In this document: piece by piece, positions 1-8,596 of the stretch
Layout of the letters: the number at the start of each line of letters is the position of its first letter
How positions within the stretch are numbered: the stretch's first letter is position 1
Source of the DNA: Candidatus Thiodiazotropha sp. (ex Epidulcina cf. delphinae)
GTDB lineage: Bacteria > Pseudomonadota > Gammaproteobacteria > Chromatiales > Chromatiaceae
Direction: 5' to 3'
NCBI GenBank assembly: GCA_025656455.1
Contig: JAHXHS010000002.1
Span: 124,001 to 188,000, forward strand
DNA: 64,000 nucleotides
The notes under the pieces: generated by a model
The model's input: the letters and a program-made list of their open reading frames with translations, nothing else
The model's database searches: none
Told to the model about the DNA's origin: nothing
Program-made: the position numbers and the translations under genes

Positions 1-2
1 GC

Positions 3-143
3 GCTCTAGAAACGCTGGCTCAGTCGATGGAAATGGAAAACACGGACTGCGCGCGAAAATTCGGCGTGGTGGACCTACCTGAAAAATGGGCTGAGAATGG
101 TTGGATTTATCACTCTACGCTGGGGTTCAGCAGACGCAGATAA
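3..143 (+). CDS. cas3: C-terminal end of Cas3 (type I-F Cas2-3), truncated by window edge
   Basis: An open frame enters from the left edge and stops at a TAA at 141-143, giving the last 46 residues of a protein. The tail contains FGVVDLPEKWAENGWIYH and ends in LGFSRRR. This resembles the C-terminus of I-F Cas3 proteins as I remember them, and the position directly before csy1 is where cas3 sits in I-F loci. Cas3 is the nuclease-helicase that degrades DNA bound by the Csy complex. Only the tail is visible, so the call rests mainly on context. Confidence 0.6.
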   Translation, partial: ALETLAQSMEMENTDCARKFGVVDLPEKWAENGWIYHSTLGFSRRR

Positions 144-292
144 GATTTTCGCTAAGCGCTCACCTAATGAGTCACTACGACAGGATATTTGCACGTGAAA
201 GATATCGTATGTGGTCAGCGATAAGCCTATGCATGACCCCATCTGCGGGGAACAGCCGACATGGAGCCATATCATTTTGAAAGGAGACTGCA

Positions 293-1603
293 ATGGAAAC
301 ACCAACAAATGAGCCACCCAGTGACAGCACTCAACTCCGCGCAGTCATCGGCCAATTCATCCAGGAGCGTCTGCAACCCAAGCTGGAAAAGCTCAAAGAA
401 GATGACGACGAAAAACGCCAACAACTGCTTGAGAGCCACCGGCCAGAAAACTGGATCGCCGATGCGGCCCGGCGAGTCGGCCAGATACAGCAGGTCACCC
501 ACGCCATAAAATACGCCCACCCGGACGCCAAAGGCACCAGCCTGAACAGCCGTGGCAACGATGCGGCCGGTGAAACCCTGGTGGGTACCCATACCCTGAA
601 AGACTCAGGCGCCTCGGACGTGGTGGGCAATGCCGCCGCATTGGATCTGCTCAAGTTTCTGCGCCTGGAAGTGGATGGCAAAGACCTACTGGAACGCGCC
701 ATCGCCGCCGATCCTGCCTTAGCCGCGGCGCTTCCCGGAGACACTGAACAGGCTCAGGCATGGATGGCATCGTTCGCCGGCCTGACCGAACCCAAGGGGA
801 CACCGGCAACCCACAAGCTTGCCAAACAACTCTACTGGCCGGTTGAAGAAGGCAAATACCACTTGCTCGCCCCGCTGTTCCCCACCTCCCTGGTTCACCG
901 CGTCTGGCGCACCATCCGGGAGGACCGCTTCTCCGAAGCGGCCAAATCCGCCCGCGAAGCGCGCCGAAACAACCTGCCCCATGACCACGGCATTCGGGAA
1001 TATCCCGACTTTGCCATTCTGAACTTCGGCGGCACTAAGCCCCAGAACATCAGCCAGCTCAACAGCGAGCGCCACGGCGAGGCCTACCTGCTGGCTTCGA
1101 CGCCGCCGAATTGGCAAAACCAGCCGCCACAGCCGCCGCTGAAGGTCGAGAGTATCTTCGAACGCCGCTTCGGCCACCGTCGCGCCGTGCGCCGACTCAC
1201 GGGCAACCTGCGCCGCTTTCTCGCCAGTACGCGGGACTGGAACAACATAGCCGTCCGCGACAAGCGGGACGAACTGTTGGCATTGATCATTGATGAGCTT
1301 TTACAGTTTGCCGCAGAGCTGCAAGAGCTGTCGCCAGGCTGGAGCGCCCGGCCCGAATGCGTACTGAACCAGGAAGAGTGCTTCTGGTTGGATCCTCGCC
1401 GGGTCCTCGATGATGAAGCATTCGCCACACTGCGAATCACCACAAACTGGAGAGACCCCGTTTGCCACCGCTTCGGCAACTGGCTGAACGCCCGTCTGAA
1501 CACCGACAAAACCCCCATGGGCGATGCAGAGCACAAGGCTTGGAAAGGCCTGTTGGACAAAGAACTGCGCATGCTGCGCGAGGCGTTGGACAGTGATGAA
1601 TGA
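293..1603 (+). CDS. csy1: Type I-F Csy1 (Cas8f), large subunit of the Csy surveillance complex
   Basis: This 436-residue protein has the usual length for Csy1. It begins with a charged helical N-terminus rich in Glu/Lys and holds the typical 'ILNFGGTKPQNISQLN' stretch about half way along, then 'ASTPPNW'. In I-F systems Csy1 pairs with Csy2 at the 5' handle of the crRNA and recognises the GG PAM. The start at 293 follows a good ribosome-binding site (AAAGGAG, 7 bases upstream). It is first in a csy1-csy2-csy3-cas6f operon and overlaps csy2 by 8 bases. Confidence 0.95.
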   Translation: METPTNEPPSDSTQLRAVIGQFIQERLQPKLEKLKEDDDEKRQQLLESHRPENWIADAARRVGQIQQVTHAIKYAHPDAKGTSLNSRGNDAAGETLVGTHTLKDSGASDVVGNAAALDLLKFLRLEVDGKDLLERAIAADPALAAALPGDTEQAQAWMASFAGLTEPKGTPATHKLAKQLYWPVEEGKYHLLAPLFPTSLVHRVWRTIREDRFSEAAKSAREARRNNLPHDHGIREYPDFAILNFGGTKPQNISQLNSERHGEAYLLASTPPNWQNQPPQPPLKVESIFERRFGHRRAVRRLTGNLRRFLASTRDWNNIAVRDKRDELLALIIDELLQFAAELQELSPGWSARPECVLNQEECFWLDPRRVLDDEAFATLRITTNWRDPVCHRFGNWLNARLNTDKTPMGDAEHKAWKGLLDKELRMLREALDSDE

Positions 1604-2573
1604 CACCGCCGCCCTGCTGCTGCTCCCCCGCCTGCGGGTGCAGCACGCCAACGCCGTCTCCGGTCCCCTGAGCTGGGGCTTCCCTTCGCCCACGGCCTTT
1701 ACCGGTTTTACGCACGCCCTGGAGCGCCGGCTTAGCGCTGCATTCGAAATCGAGTTCGGTGGCGTCGGCATCGTCTGCCATCGTTTCGAACCCCAGGTAT
1801 TCAAACCCGCCGGGCGGGGCAACCGGGTATTCAGCCTGACCCGCAACCCGGTCATTGCCGGCTGGAAAAAATATGACCCTAAACCGGCCGCACTGGTGGA
1901 AGAGGGCCGCGCCCAGCTGGAGATCAGTCTGCTGATCGAAGTGATCACCGAACTGGACGAAGACGAAGCCGATGAACGGCTGGAACAACTGTTGATCGAG
2001 GTGTATACCATGCGCCTGGCCGGGGGCAGCATCCTACCCGTCCATAACGATGGTAAAGCCTGGAAACCGCGATGGTTCGAATGGCCGGAATACGCCGACG
2101 GCCGCAGGGAAAAATTCCGTCAAGTGCGCCGCCGTCTTCTGCCCGGCTTCGCCCTGGTGGAGCGTGAAGATCTGCTGCGGGAACATCTCAGCGAATTACG
2201 CCGACAAGATGCTGATGCTGATGCATTGGATGCCCTGCTGGATCTTTGCCGGCTCAACATCGAACCCGGCGCACCCGACCCCAAGAACCCGGACCAAACC
2301 CTTTGGGAATACCGTGGCAAACCCGGTTGGTTGGCGCCGATTCCGGTGGGCTACGCCGCCCTTTCACCCCAGTATCCACCGAGCAGTGTGAGCAACGCCC
2401 GAGACCAACATACCCCGTTCCGTTTCGTCGAGAGCCTCTACTCCCTGGGACAATGGATCAGCCCACACCGCCTGACCGGACTCGAGCAACTGCTCTGGCG
2501 GCACACCGCCGACAGCGAAACCGGCATCTACCGCTGCATCAACCCATACACCGACACCAACCGCAACGCATAA
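1596..2573 (+). CDS. csy2: Type I-F Csy2 (Cas5f)
   Basis: The 325-residue product begins [21 protein letters not shown], a typical Csy2 opening, followed by a '[17 protein letters not shown]' stretch. It is the Cas5-like RAMP subunit that binds the crRNA 5' handle with Csy1. I chose the ATG at 1596 because it overlaps the csy1 stop (GATGAATGA), which suggests translational coupling. An upstream in-frame ATG would give an N-terminus unlike the family. The end carries '[20 protein letters not shown]'. Confidence 0.93.
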   Translation: MNDTAALLLLPRLRVQHANAVSGPLSWGFPSPTAFTGFTHALERRLSAAFEIEFGGVGIVCHRFEPQVFKPAGRGNRVFSLTRNPVIAGWKKYDPKPAALVEEGRAQLEISLLIEVITELDEDEADERLEQLLIEVYTMRLAGGSILPVHNDGKAWKPRWFEWPEYADGRREKFRQVRRRLLPGFALVEREDLLREHLSELRRQDADADALDALLDLCRLNIEPGAPDPKNPDQTLWEYRGKPGWLAPIPVGYAALSPQYPPSSVSNARDQHTPFRFVESLYSLGQWISPHRLTGLEQLLWRHTADSETGIYRCINPYTDTNRNA

Positions 2574-2584
2574 GGAATAGCACC

Positions 2585-3628
2585 ATGGCAAAGCATGATT
2601 TGAAAACCGCCTCCGTCCTCGCCTTCGAGCGTAAGCTGGACCCCTCCGATGCCCTGTTCCACGCCGGCCAATGGGACAAGCGCCAAGAAGCCGCCGACTG
2701 GCCACCAGTCGGCATGCGGGAAAAGTCCGTGCGCGGCACCATATCCAATCGCCTGAAAGACAAAGAGCAGCAAAACAGCGCCAAACTGGATGCGGATATC
2801 CAACAACCCAATCTGCAAACCGTAGACGTGGCCACCCTGCCCAACGGCAGCGACACCCTGAAGGTCCGGTTTACCTTGCGGGTGCTGAGCGGCGCGGGCG
2901 TCCCTTCCGCCTGTAACAACGCAGACTACCAGGCCAAGCTGCAAGAGACCGTTCGACAATACCGTGACACCCAGGGATTCACCGAGCTGTCGCGCCGCTA
3001 CGCCCTCAACCTGGCCAATGGCCGCTTCCTGTGGCGCAACCGCATGGGCGCCGAGCAGATCGAAATCCATATCCGCCACCTTCAACAAGGTGCAGAGGCC
3101 GCGCATTGGATCTTTGACGCCCACGATCTGTCACTGCGTAGTTTCGAGGCGCCGGCGGCATTCGCCAATGCCCTGAACGAACTGGCGAGTGTCATCGAAA
3201 ACGGGCTGGAGGGGCGTGACCATGTGCTGCTGGAAGTCATCGCCTTCGCACGCATGGGCGACGGTCAGGAAATCTACCCCTCCCAGGAACTCATCCTCGA
3301 CCGGGGCGGAAAAAAGGGGCAGAAAAGCAAGACCCTTTACACGGTCGGCGACACCGCCGCCATGCATAGCCAAAAGATCGGCAACGCCCTGCGCACCATC
3401 GACACCTGGTATCCCAACCCGGAAGGCACCCCTCTCGGCCCCATTGCCGTGGAGCCTTACGGATCCGTCACCTCTCAGGGCAAGGCCTATCGCCAACCTA
3501 AAGAGAAATTGGACTTCTACAATCTCCTCGATAACTGGGTGCTTAAAGACAAGCCCCCCGCCGTTGATCAGCAACACTATGTCATGGCCAATCTGATCCG
3601 CGGCGGTGTATTCGGCGAAAAGGAGTGA
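2585..3628 (+). CDS. csy3: Type I-F Csy3 (Cas7f), backbone subunit
   Basis: This 347-residue protein starts [22 protein letters not shown] at an ATG preceded by AAGGAA, 11 bases after the csy2 stop. Csy3 is present in six copies in the Csy complex and lines the spacer part of the crRNA. Visible family signatures are '[14 protein letters not shown]', '[22 protein letters not shown]' and '[14 protein letters not shown]'. A longer in-frame reading upstream overlaps csy2 and is not supported by a ribosome-binding site. Confidence 0.95.
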   Translation: MAKHDLKTASVLAFERKLDPSDALFHAGQWDKRQEAADWPPVGMREKSVRGTISNRLKDKEQQNSAKLDADIQQPNLQTVDVATLPNGSDTLKVRFTLRVLSGAGVPSACNNADYQAKLQETVRQYRDTQGFTELSRRYALNLANGRFLWRNRMGAEQIEIHIRHLQQGAEAAHWIFDAHDLSLRSFEAPAAFANALNELASVIENGLEGRDHVLLEVIAFARMGDGQEIYPSQELILDRGGKKGQKSKTLYTVGDTAAMHSQKIGNALRTIDTWYPNPEGTPLGPIAVEPYGSVTSQGKAYRQPKEKLDFYNLLDNWVLKDKPPAVDQQHYVMANLIRGGVFGEKE

Positions 3629-3631
3629 TCC

Positions 3632-4189
3632 ATGGACCACTATCTGGAAATCCGCCTCTTGCCGGACCCTGAATTCAGCCCTGGGCTATTAATGAACGCC
3701 CTGTTCGCAAAGCTGCACCGTGCGTTGGTCGACCTCGACAGCAAGACCATTGGAGCAAGCTTCCCGGACATTGGCAAACAGACGCTTGGCCAGCGCCTAC
3801 GCCTGCACAGCACTGCCGATGAACTAACACGCTTAATGACGCTGAACTGGCTAACGGGGATGGGCGACCACGTCACCGTTAAAGAGCCCGGCCCGATCCC
3901 CGAAGCGGTCAGCTATCGTGTCGTGCGGCGCATGCAAGCGAAAAGCAATCCCGAACGACTACGCCGCCGGCAAATCAAGCGCAAACGCCTTGACCAGGAA
4001 CAGGCGCGTCAAGCCATTCCCGATGCTGTGGCGGAACGTCTCGACCTGCCTTTTGTTACTGTAAAAAGCCGCAGCAATGGACAGCGGTTCCGGCTCTTCA
4101 TAGACCAGGGGCCAGCAAGAGCCGAGCCAGTCAACGGCCTGTTCAGCCATTATGGACTGAGCGCCACGGCCACTGTGCCCTGGTTTTGA
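3632..4189 (+). CDS. cas6f: Type I-F Cas6f (Csy4) crRNA-processing endonuclease
   Basis: The 185-residue protein is three bases after csy3 and has AAAGGAG before its ATG. It carries His at residue 29, matching the catalytic His29 of characterised Csy4, an Arg-rich helix near residues 95-125 (ERLRRRQIKRKRL) that in the family enters the major groove of the repeat hairpin, and a C-terminal 'HYGLSATATVPWF'. It cleaves pre-crRNA at the base of the repeat stem-loop. The array it should process begins 131 bases downstream. Confidence 0.95.
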   Translation: MDHYLEIRLLPDPEFSPGLLMNALFAKLHRALVDLDSKTIGASFPDIGKQTLGQRLRLHSTADELTRLMTLNWLTGMGDHVTVKEPGPIPEAVSYRVVRRMQAKSNPERLRRRQIKRKRLDQEQARQAIPDAVAERLDLPFVTVKSRSNGQRFRLFIDQGPARAEPVNGLFSHYGLSATATVPWF

Positions 4190-4320
4190 CCCTTTTTTTC
4201 GGGAGTCGAGACAAGTTTCTAAAAATCAATAAGTTGGCGTCATACCGTCAAAAAAGGGGGGTAGAGGCTGATTTGCTAGAAAGTTCTTTTACAATAAGGA
4301 AATACGCGTTAGTTTTTATA
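4190..4320. promoter_or_regulatory. CRISPR leader
   Basis: This 131-bp, A/T-rich stretch lies between cas6f and the first repeat, the usual leader position for I-F arrays, where transcription starts and new spacers are added. It has no reading frame. I cannot point to a certain promoter or IHF site by eye. Confidence 0.7.
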
Positions 4321-5386
4321 GTTCACTGCCGTGCAGGCAGCTTAGAAAAGTAACCAATTCATACAAATAAACACAGTCACTGTTCACTGCCGTGCAGGCA
4401 GCTTAGAAATACCGATGAGGACTACGAGTTTAGATCACATAGTTCACTGCCGTGCAGGCAGCTTAGAAAGACCACATCTGAAAATATTTGTCGGTCAACA
4501 TGTTCACTGCCGTGCAGGCAGCTTAGAAAAATAAGGATGTGCTGACACTCACGGGCACCATGTTCACTGCCGTGCAGGCAGCTTAGAAAACGCGAACGGT
4601 TGCGAAGTTCCGTAGCAAAAAGTTCACTGCCGTGCAGGCAGCTTAGAAATGCCCGTTTTTGTCGACCAGTTCCAGTTCGGAGTTCACTGCCGTGCAGGCA
4701 GCTTAGAAAAATCTGTGGGACTGCATCGGAGACGGGAAAATCGTTCACTGCCGTGCAGGCAGCTTAGAAACACTCCGCGATCGAGTGCGACTCACAGCCG
4801 ATGTTCACTGCCGTGCAGGCAGCTTAGAAACATAGCGTCGCAGTTGTGCTGTAAATGTTCTGGTTCACTGCCGTGCAGGCAGCTTAGAAAAGTGACGCGG
4901 GCCAGGCGAGCATGGGTCTAAGGTTCACTGCCGTGCAGGCAGCTTAGAAAATCTTGGCTTTCTCCACTGTTGTTGGCCCACCGTTCACTGCCGTGCAGGC
5001 AGCTTAGAAATGACGGATGCGGCCCTCTATCTGCTGGGGGTCGTTCACTGCCGTGCAGGCAGCTTAGAAACTCAAGTTTCGGAGTTCAAATTTAACTCGT
5101 TCCCATGTTCTATGTGGGAACGCATCATGTGAACAGGGCGTAGGGTGCGGCCCTGCCGCACCATGCTGGGTTACGCTCCTGTTTGCTATGACGGGTTTCT
5201 TCACTTCGCGACCCCCTGACCCAATACCTTGGGTTCCAGAGCTTCAAGCTACGGTGCGGCAGGGCCGCACCCTACGAAGCTCGTAGAACATGGGAACAAG
5301 ATGAACTCCGAAACTTGAGTTAGAAAAATATGTTTGGCACATTGCCCAGGACCTGGGTGTTCACTGCCGTGCAGGCAGCTTAGAAA
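4321..5386 (+). CRISPR. Type I-F CRISPR array, 14 identical 28-bp repeats and 13 spacers
   Basis: The 28-base repeat begins GTTCACTGCC, contains the stem CTGCC...GGCAG and ends CTTAGAAA, the classic I-F repeat. Copies start at 4321, 4382, 4442, 4502, 4562, 4622, 4682, 4743, 4803, 4863, 4923, 4983, 5043 and 5359. Spacers are 32 bases, except the first and the seventh, which are 33. All repeats look identical, including the last. The repeat at 5043 is separated from the final spacer by an inserted element (5071-5319). Once that element and one copy of its 7-bp duplication are removed, the final spacer (5327-5358) is exactly 32 bases. The leader is on the left, so the interrupted end is the older one. 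Confidence 0.98.
5071..5319. mobile_element. 249-bp MITE-like foldback element inserted in the CRISPR array
   Basis: The ends are a perfect 18-bp inverted repeat: CTCAAGTTTCGGAGTTCA at 5071-5088 and its complement at 5302-5319. TTAGAAA, the last 7 bases of the CRISPR repeat, occurs on both sides (5064-5070 and 5320-5326), so it reads as a 7-bp target duplication. Inside is a second pair of arms with GTAGGGTGCGGCCCTGCC on the left and its complement on the right, plus GTTCCCATGTTCTA and its complement, so the whole unit could fold back on itself. There is no coding capacity, so it must have been moved by a transposase supplied elsewhere. Confidence 0.85.
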
Positions 5387-5446
5387 GCCTTAAAAAATCA
5401 AGGTATTGGCTCTTCAGGAAAATTCGTGGGCAGACTTCCCTGATCC

Positions 5447-5475
5447 CGTCATTCCGGCGGATGCCGGAATCCAGG
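5447..5475. repeat. Single arm of a CGTCATTCCGGC palindromic intergenic repeat
   Basis: CGTCATTCCGGC is followed by GCCGGAATCCAGG. The same motif occurs as a complete two-armed copy at 15851-15922. It is a dispersed noncoding repeat. The rest of 5387-5895 holds no convincing gene apart from the doubtful short frame at 5502. Confidence 0.6.
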
Positions 5476-5501
5476 TGCTCCGCGACTATCGATCGTTTGT
5501 C

Positions 5502-5597
5502 ATGCAAAAAACACTTCTCGCTGGATTAGTGGTATTTATCATTCTCGGTTTCGCCTGCGCTTCTCCCTCTCGCCAAGATGGGATCAGTAGGGGATAA
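5502..5597 (+). CDS. Possible 31-residue lipoprotein leader peptide, probably a remnant
   Basis: The frame encodes a short peptide with a typical signal sequence (MQKTLLAGLVVFIILGFAC) in which LGFAC resembles a lipobox with the Cys at residue 19, followed by only 12 residues. It stops exactly where a copy of the GGTGCGGCAGGGCC repeat begins (5598), so it may be the start of a lipoprotein gene cut by that repeat. No strong ribosome-binding site is visible. It could also be chance. Confidence 0.25.
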   Translation: MQKTLLAGLVVFIILGFACASPSRQDGISRG

Positions 5598-5622
5598 GGT
5601 GCGGCAGGGCCGCACCCTACGA
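5598..5622. repeat. Copy of the inner palindrome of the CRISPR-inserted element
   Basis: A 25-base stretch starting GGTGCGGCAGGGCCGCACCC is identical to the inner right arm of the element at 5071-5319. It is self-complementary. A diverged copy (CGCCAGGGCCGCACCCTT) lies near 13395-13412. This suggests a small palindrome that spreads by itself or as part of larger elements. Confidence 0.6.
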
Positions 5623-5895
5623 CTCTCGCAAAGCCGCCGAGCACGCAATGGCTCATTAATATTCAATCATGAGTCGCCTTTGCCTTTGCGAATTCAAGGT
5701 GATATTGACGGGTTCTGCGAACCGGGAAGCGGTTGAGCGCTAGACACCAGCCTACCAAGCAACCGATTTTTATTCCCAATTGCCTAGGTAGTGTGGTAAA
5801 TTCCCACCACTCGTCGGGTCTAGGCCGGTCTGTCCGGCAGCATCCAGCCGGGTGTCGACCAAGCAATAACTGGTCTGCGGACTGTTTGTAACACA

Positions 5896-6738
5896 TTGAA
5901 TAATCTATATATTCTGCTCAATGCGCTCGGATATCGGCTGATCAACCCCGGACTGTCCCTCACCGCCTCCCTCACTAGCCTCTGTCTGCTGAGCATCGCC
6001 CCTGTCGCTGCGGAGCCCCTTGCCGTCGAGGCCTTGCTGAAGCGCGGTTACCTGGACGATTACCACAGCAATGTGGTGTTCGGCTACCGGATAGTCACCG
6101 AGACCGAAAAATATGGCGCCCGCTATACCGGCAACCGCTTGCGTTGCTCCAATTGTCATCTCAATGCCGGCCGGCAACCAGACGCCTTGCCCCTCAATGT
6201 GGCGGGGATGTATCCCAAATGGCGCAGCAAGAACGGCCGGCGCAACGGCATCGGGCTGCGGATTCGGGAGTGTTTCGTCTACAGCCTTGACGGCATCATG
6301 CCCCCTGAAGACTCGCCGGAGGTCCTGGCCGTGGCTGCCTACATCTCTTATCTCTCCCATGGCGAGGTCATCGGCAATGCCCCTCCCGGCCGGGGGGTGC
6401 CCACCCTGCCCGATACGGGCTATGACCCGAATCCGGCCAACGGCAAGGCGATATACGTTGCCCGATGTTCCGCTTGCCACGGCGAGGATGGGTATGGAAA
6501 AGCGGGGGCCCCACCCCTCTGGGGAATGGATTCCTTCAATGGGGGCGCAGGCATGGCCGACGTGCATAGGGCCGCAGGCTTTATATGGGCGAATATGCCG
6601 CTAGGATCGGAACGCTCACTCACCCATCAGGACGCACTCGACGTATCGGCTTATATCAATATGCAGATTCGTCCCGGAGACCCGAGAAAGAGCAAACTGC
6701 TGAAACTGTTCGAATCGATTTCGGGACTGGTGGAATAG
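5896..6738 (+). CDS. tsdA: Dihaem c-type cytochrome, thiosulfate dehydrogenase (TsdA)-like
   Basis: This 280-residue protein has an N-terminal signal region ending near 'APVAAEP', then two class I cytochrome c domains. Haem 1 binds at C84-S-N-C87-H88 and haem 2 at C191-S-A-C194-H195. Cys126 in 'RIRECFVYSLDG' sits where TsdA has its unusual axial cysteine ligand, and M234 (WANMPLG) is a likely haem 2 ligand. TsdA joins two thiosulfates to tetrathionate in the periplasm. The only start that keeps the signal peptide appears to be TTG at 5896, so the exact start is uncertain. The SulP permease gene follows 72 bases later on the same strand. Confidence 0.72.
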   Translation: MNNLYILLNALGYRLINPGLSLTASLTSLCLLSIAPVAAEPLAVEALLKRGYLDDYHSNVVFGYRIVTETEKYGARYTGNRLRCSNCHLNAGRQPDALPLNVAGMYPKWRSKNGRRNGIGLRIRECFVYSLDGIMPPEDSPEVLAVAAYISYLSHGEVIGNAPPGRGVPTLPDTGYDPNPANGKAIYVARCSACHGEDGYGKAGAPPLWGMDSFNGGAGMADVHRAAGFIWANMPLGSERSLTHQDALDVSAYINMQIRPGDPRKSKLLKLFESISGLVE

Positions 6739-6810
6739 CCCGGTATGCTCGCCGTCTCTCCTTACGCCCGACCTTCGAAAGAGGTAGATCCCTTTCCATG
6801 ATAGCCTGAC

Positions 6811-8400
6811 ATGCGAAATTTGCGACTGGTGTCTGAAATTTTGCCATGGAGGCCTTCGCTCGCAGGGAAGTTGAATTTGACGACTGAGGCCTTTGCCGCA
6901 ATCGTCGGAGCCATTCTGGTGATACCCCAGGGCATCACCTTTGCCTATCTTGCCGGACTCCCGCCTGAGTACGGTATCTACTCGTCCATCTTCGTCACGC
7001 TGTTCGCCAGCCTGTTTGGCTCAAGTTCCATGCTGGGAGGGCCCAACACCGCTGTCGCCATCCTGATCGGCCTTTCGGTGGCGCCCTTTTCTGGCCGCGG
7101 CAGCCCGCTCTATATCGACTATGTCATACTCCTCAGCCTGATGGTCGGTTTGATTCAACTGCTGATCTGGCTGGGCAGAGGGGGAAAATATTTTCAATAC
7201 CTGAGCCCGGCGGCGGTGACCGGCATCACCGTTGGCGTCGGCATCATCCTGATCCTCTCTTCACTCGACGGGATATTGGGGCTCTCTCCCTCGGGCACGC
7301 TCTTCTTCTTTGAAAAACTGTTTGTCATGCTGGACAGCTGGGAGGTGTTGATCAATCCCTACAGTTTTACCGTCGGGACCGTCACTGTCATCACCGGCCT
7401 GATCGCCAGGCGATATATACCACGCTACTCGATACTGATCGCCATGGCGGCCGGCTATCTTGCCGGTCTGATCTTGATGGGACTATTCACCCAGGTCAAC
7501 ACGGAGATCGAGCTGCTTGGGCATATCCCCTTTCAGGCGCTTCCCCTGTCCTACCCGAAAATGGATTTGGAATATCTGTTGGTCGGCATTTCCATGTTAC
7601 CCAATGCCGTGACGATTGCGCTGATCGGACTTGCCCAATCGATGGTGATCGTAAAACGGCTGCGAAGCGAAACCGATCAACCGATCAATGTGGATAAGGA
7701 GGTGTTCGCCCAGGGCATCGCCAACACCCTGGGGGCCTTCTTCTCCAGCTTTGCGGGTTCCGGCAGTTTCAACCGTACGGCGGTAAATCAATCGCTGGGG
7801 GCTAAGACCCCCCTGGCAGGGATCCTCTCCGCAGTGGTGGTGTTTTTGCTGATTTCGATTTTCGGCCCCCTGTTGAGCCATATGCCGATGGCGGTCATTG
7901 CCGGCACCCTGATGCTGGTGGGGACTGGGATGATCAAACCGCAAGAGATCGCCCGGCTCTTATCCTGGACTGGCGAACTCCTGGTGTTTGTCATTACTCT
8001 GTTCAGCATCGTTTTTCTCGGGCTGCAAACCGGATTGATCATTGCGATCACCCTATCGATCATCATGTTCGTCCTCTCTGCCTCGAAACTGGAGATCGCC
8101 ATCCGACAGGAAAAAGGGGCGGTTCAGATCCGCGTGGAAGGGCATCTCTTTTACGCCTCCATCGATCAGTTGAGCGGTCTGCTCAAACACCACCGCTCGG
8201 AAAGCGTGGTGCTCGACCTGAGCGTGGTCTCCTACATCGATCTGTCCGCCACCGAGGCGATCGCCAAAGATCTGCTGAAGCGGGACTGTAGCGCGACCTC
8301 TTTTGTGATTGTCCTTACCTCGCAAAAAATGCTCGAACATTTCGAGCAGCGGCTGGACGGCATGCCTGTGCAGTTCATCCAACATCTGAGCGCCCAGTGA
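6811..8400 (+). CDS. SulP-family anion permease with STAS domain
   Basis: The 529-residue protein has about 10-14 hydrophobic segments from residue 25 to 425, with SulP signatures such as 'IPQGITFAYLAGLPPEYGIY' near the N-terminus and 'GSGSFNRTAVNQSLGAKTPLAG' in the core. A cytoplasmic STAS domain follows (about 440-525, 'SVVLDLSVVSYIDLSATEAI'). SulP proteins carry sulfate, bicarbonate or other anions. Next to a TsdA-like enzyme, sulfate or another sulfur oxyanion is a reasonable substrate, but this is inference. Confidence 0.88.
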   Translation: MRNLRLVSEILPWRPSLAGKLNLTTEAFAAIVGAILVIPQGITFAYLAGLPPEYGIYSSIFVTLFASLFGSSSMLGGPNTAVAILIGLSVAPFSGRGSPLYIDYVILLSLMVGLIQLLIWLGRGGKYFQYLSPAAVTGITVGVGIILILSSLDGILGLSPSGTLFFFEKLFVMLDSWEVLINPYSFTVGTVTVITGLIARRYIPRYSILIAMAAGYLAGLILMGLFTQVNTEIELLGHIPFQALPLSYPKMDLEYLLVGISMLPNAVTIALIGLAQSMVIVKRLRSETDQPINVDKEVFAQGIANTLGAFFSSFAGSGSFNRTAVNQSLGAKTPLAGILSAVVVFLLISIFGPLLSHMPMAVIAGTLMLVGTGMIKPQEIARLLSWTGELLVFVITLFSIVFLGLQTGLIIAITLSIIMFVLSASKLEIAIRQEKGAVQIRVEGHLFYASIDQLSGLLKHHRSESVVLDLSVVSYIDLSATEAIAKDLLKRDCSATSFVIVLTSQKMLEHFEQRLDGMPVQFIQHLSAQ

Positions 8401-8474
8401 GCGCCAGAGATAGCGCTTCCCCTGTTCGGGGAGGTAAGTAAAGTCAAGCGCATCAACCCATATCAAGCTGGATC

Positions 8475-8576
8475 TGTCCGCAAATGAACGCCAATGGGTT
8501 GTGATTGAAAACCGTCAAGGCAAGGCACGGGATGGATAATTTCCCATTCGCGTTAATTTGCGTTCATTCGCGGACA
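8475..8576. repeat. Paired inverted repeat, TGTCCGC(A/G)AATGAACGC family, copy 1
   Basis: The left arm TGTCCGCAAATGAACGCCAA and right arm GCGTTCATTCGCGGACA face each other about 60 bases apart. A second copy with the same layout is at 11260-11352, and a single diverged arm is at about 13240-13257. It occupies most of the 196-base gap between the SulP and mtgA genes and has no coding frame. Confidence 0.7.
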
Positions 8577-8596
8577 ATCAATCCTGAAAACAAGGC

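Noticed and set aside
5663..5896. 77-residue minus-strand frame between the CRISPR array and tsdA
   Set aside because: No ribosome-binding site, no recognisable domain, and it covers the likely promoter of the TsdA-like gene.
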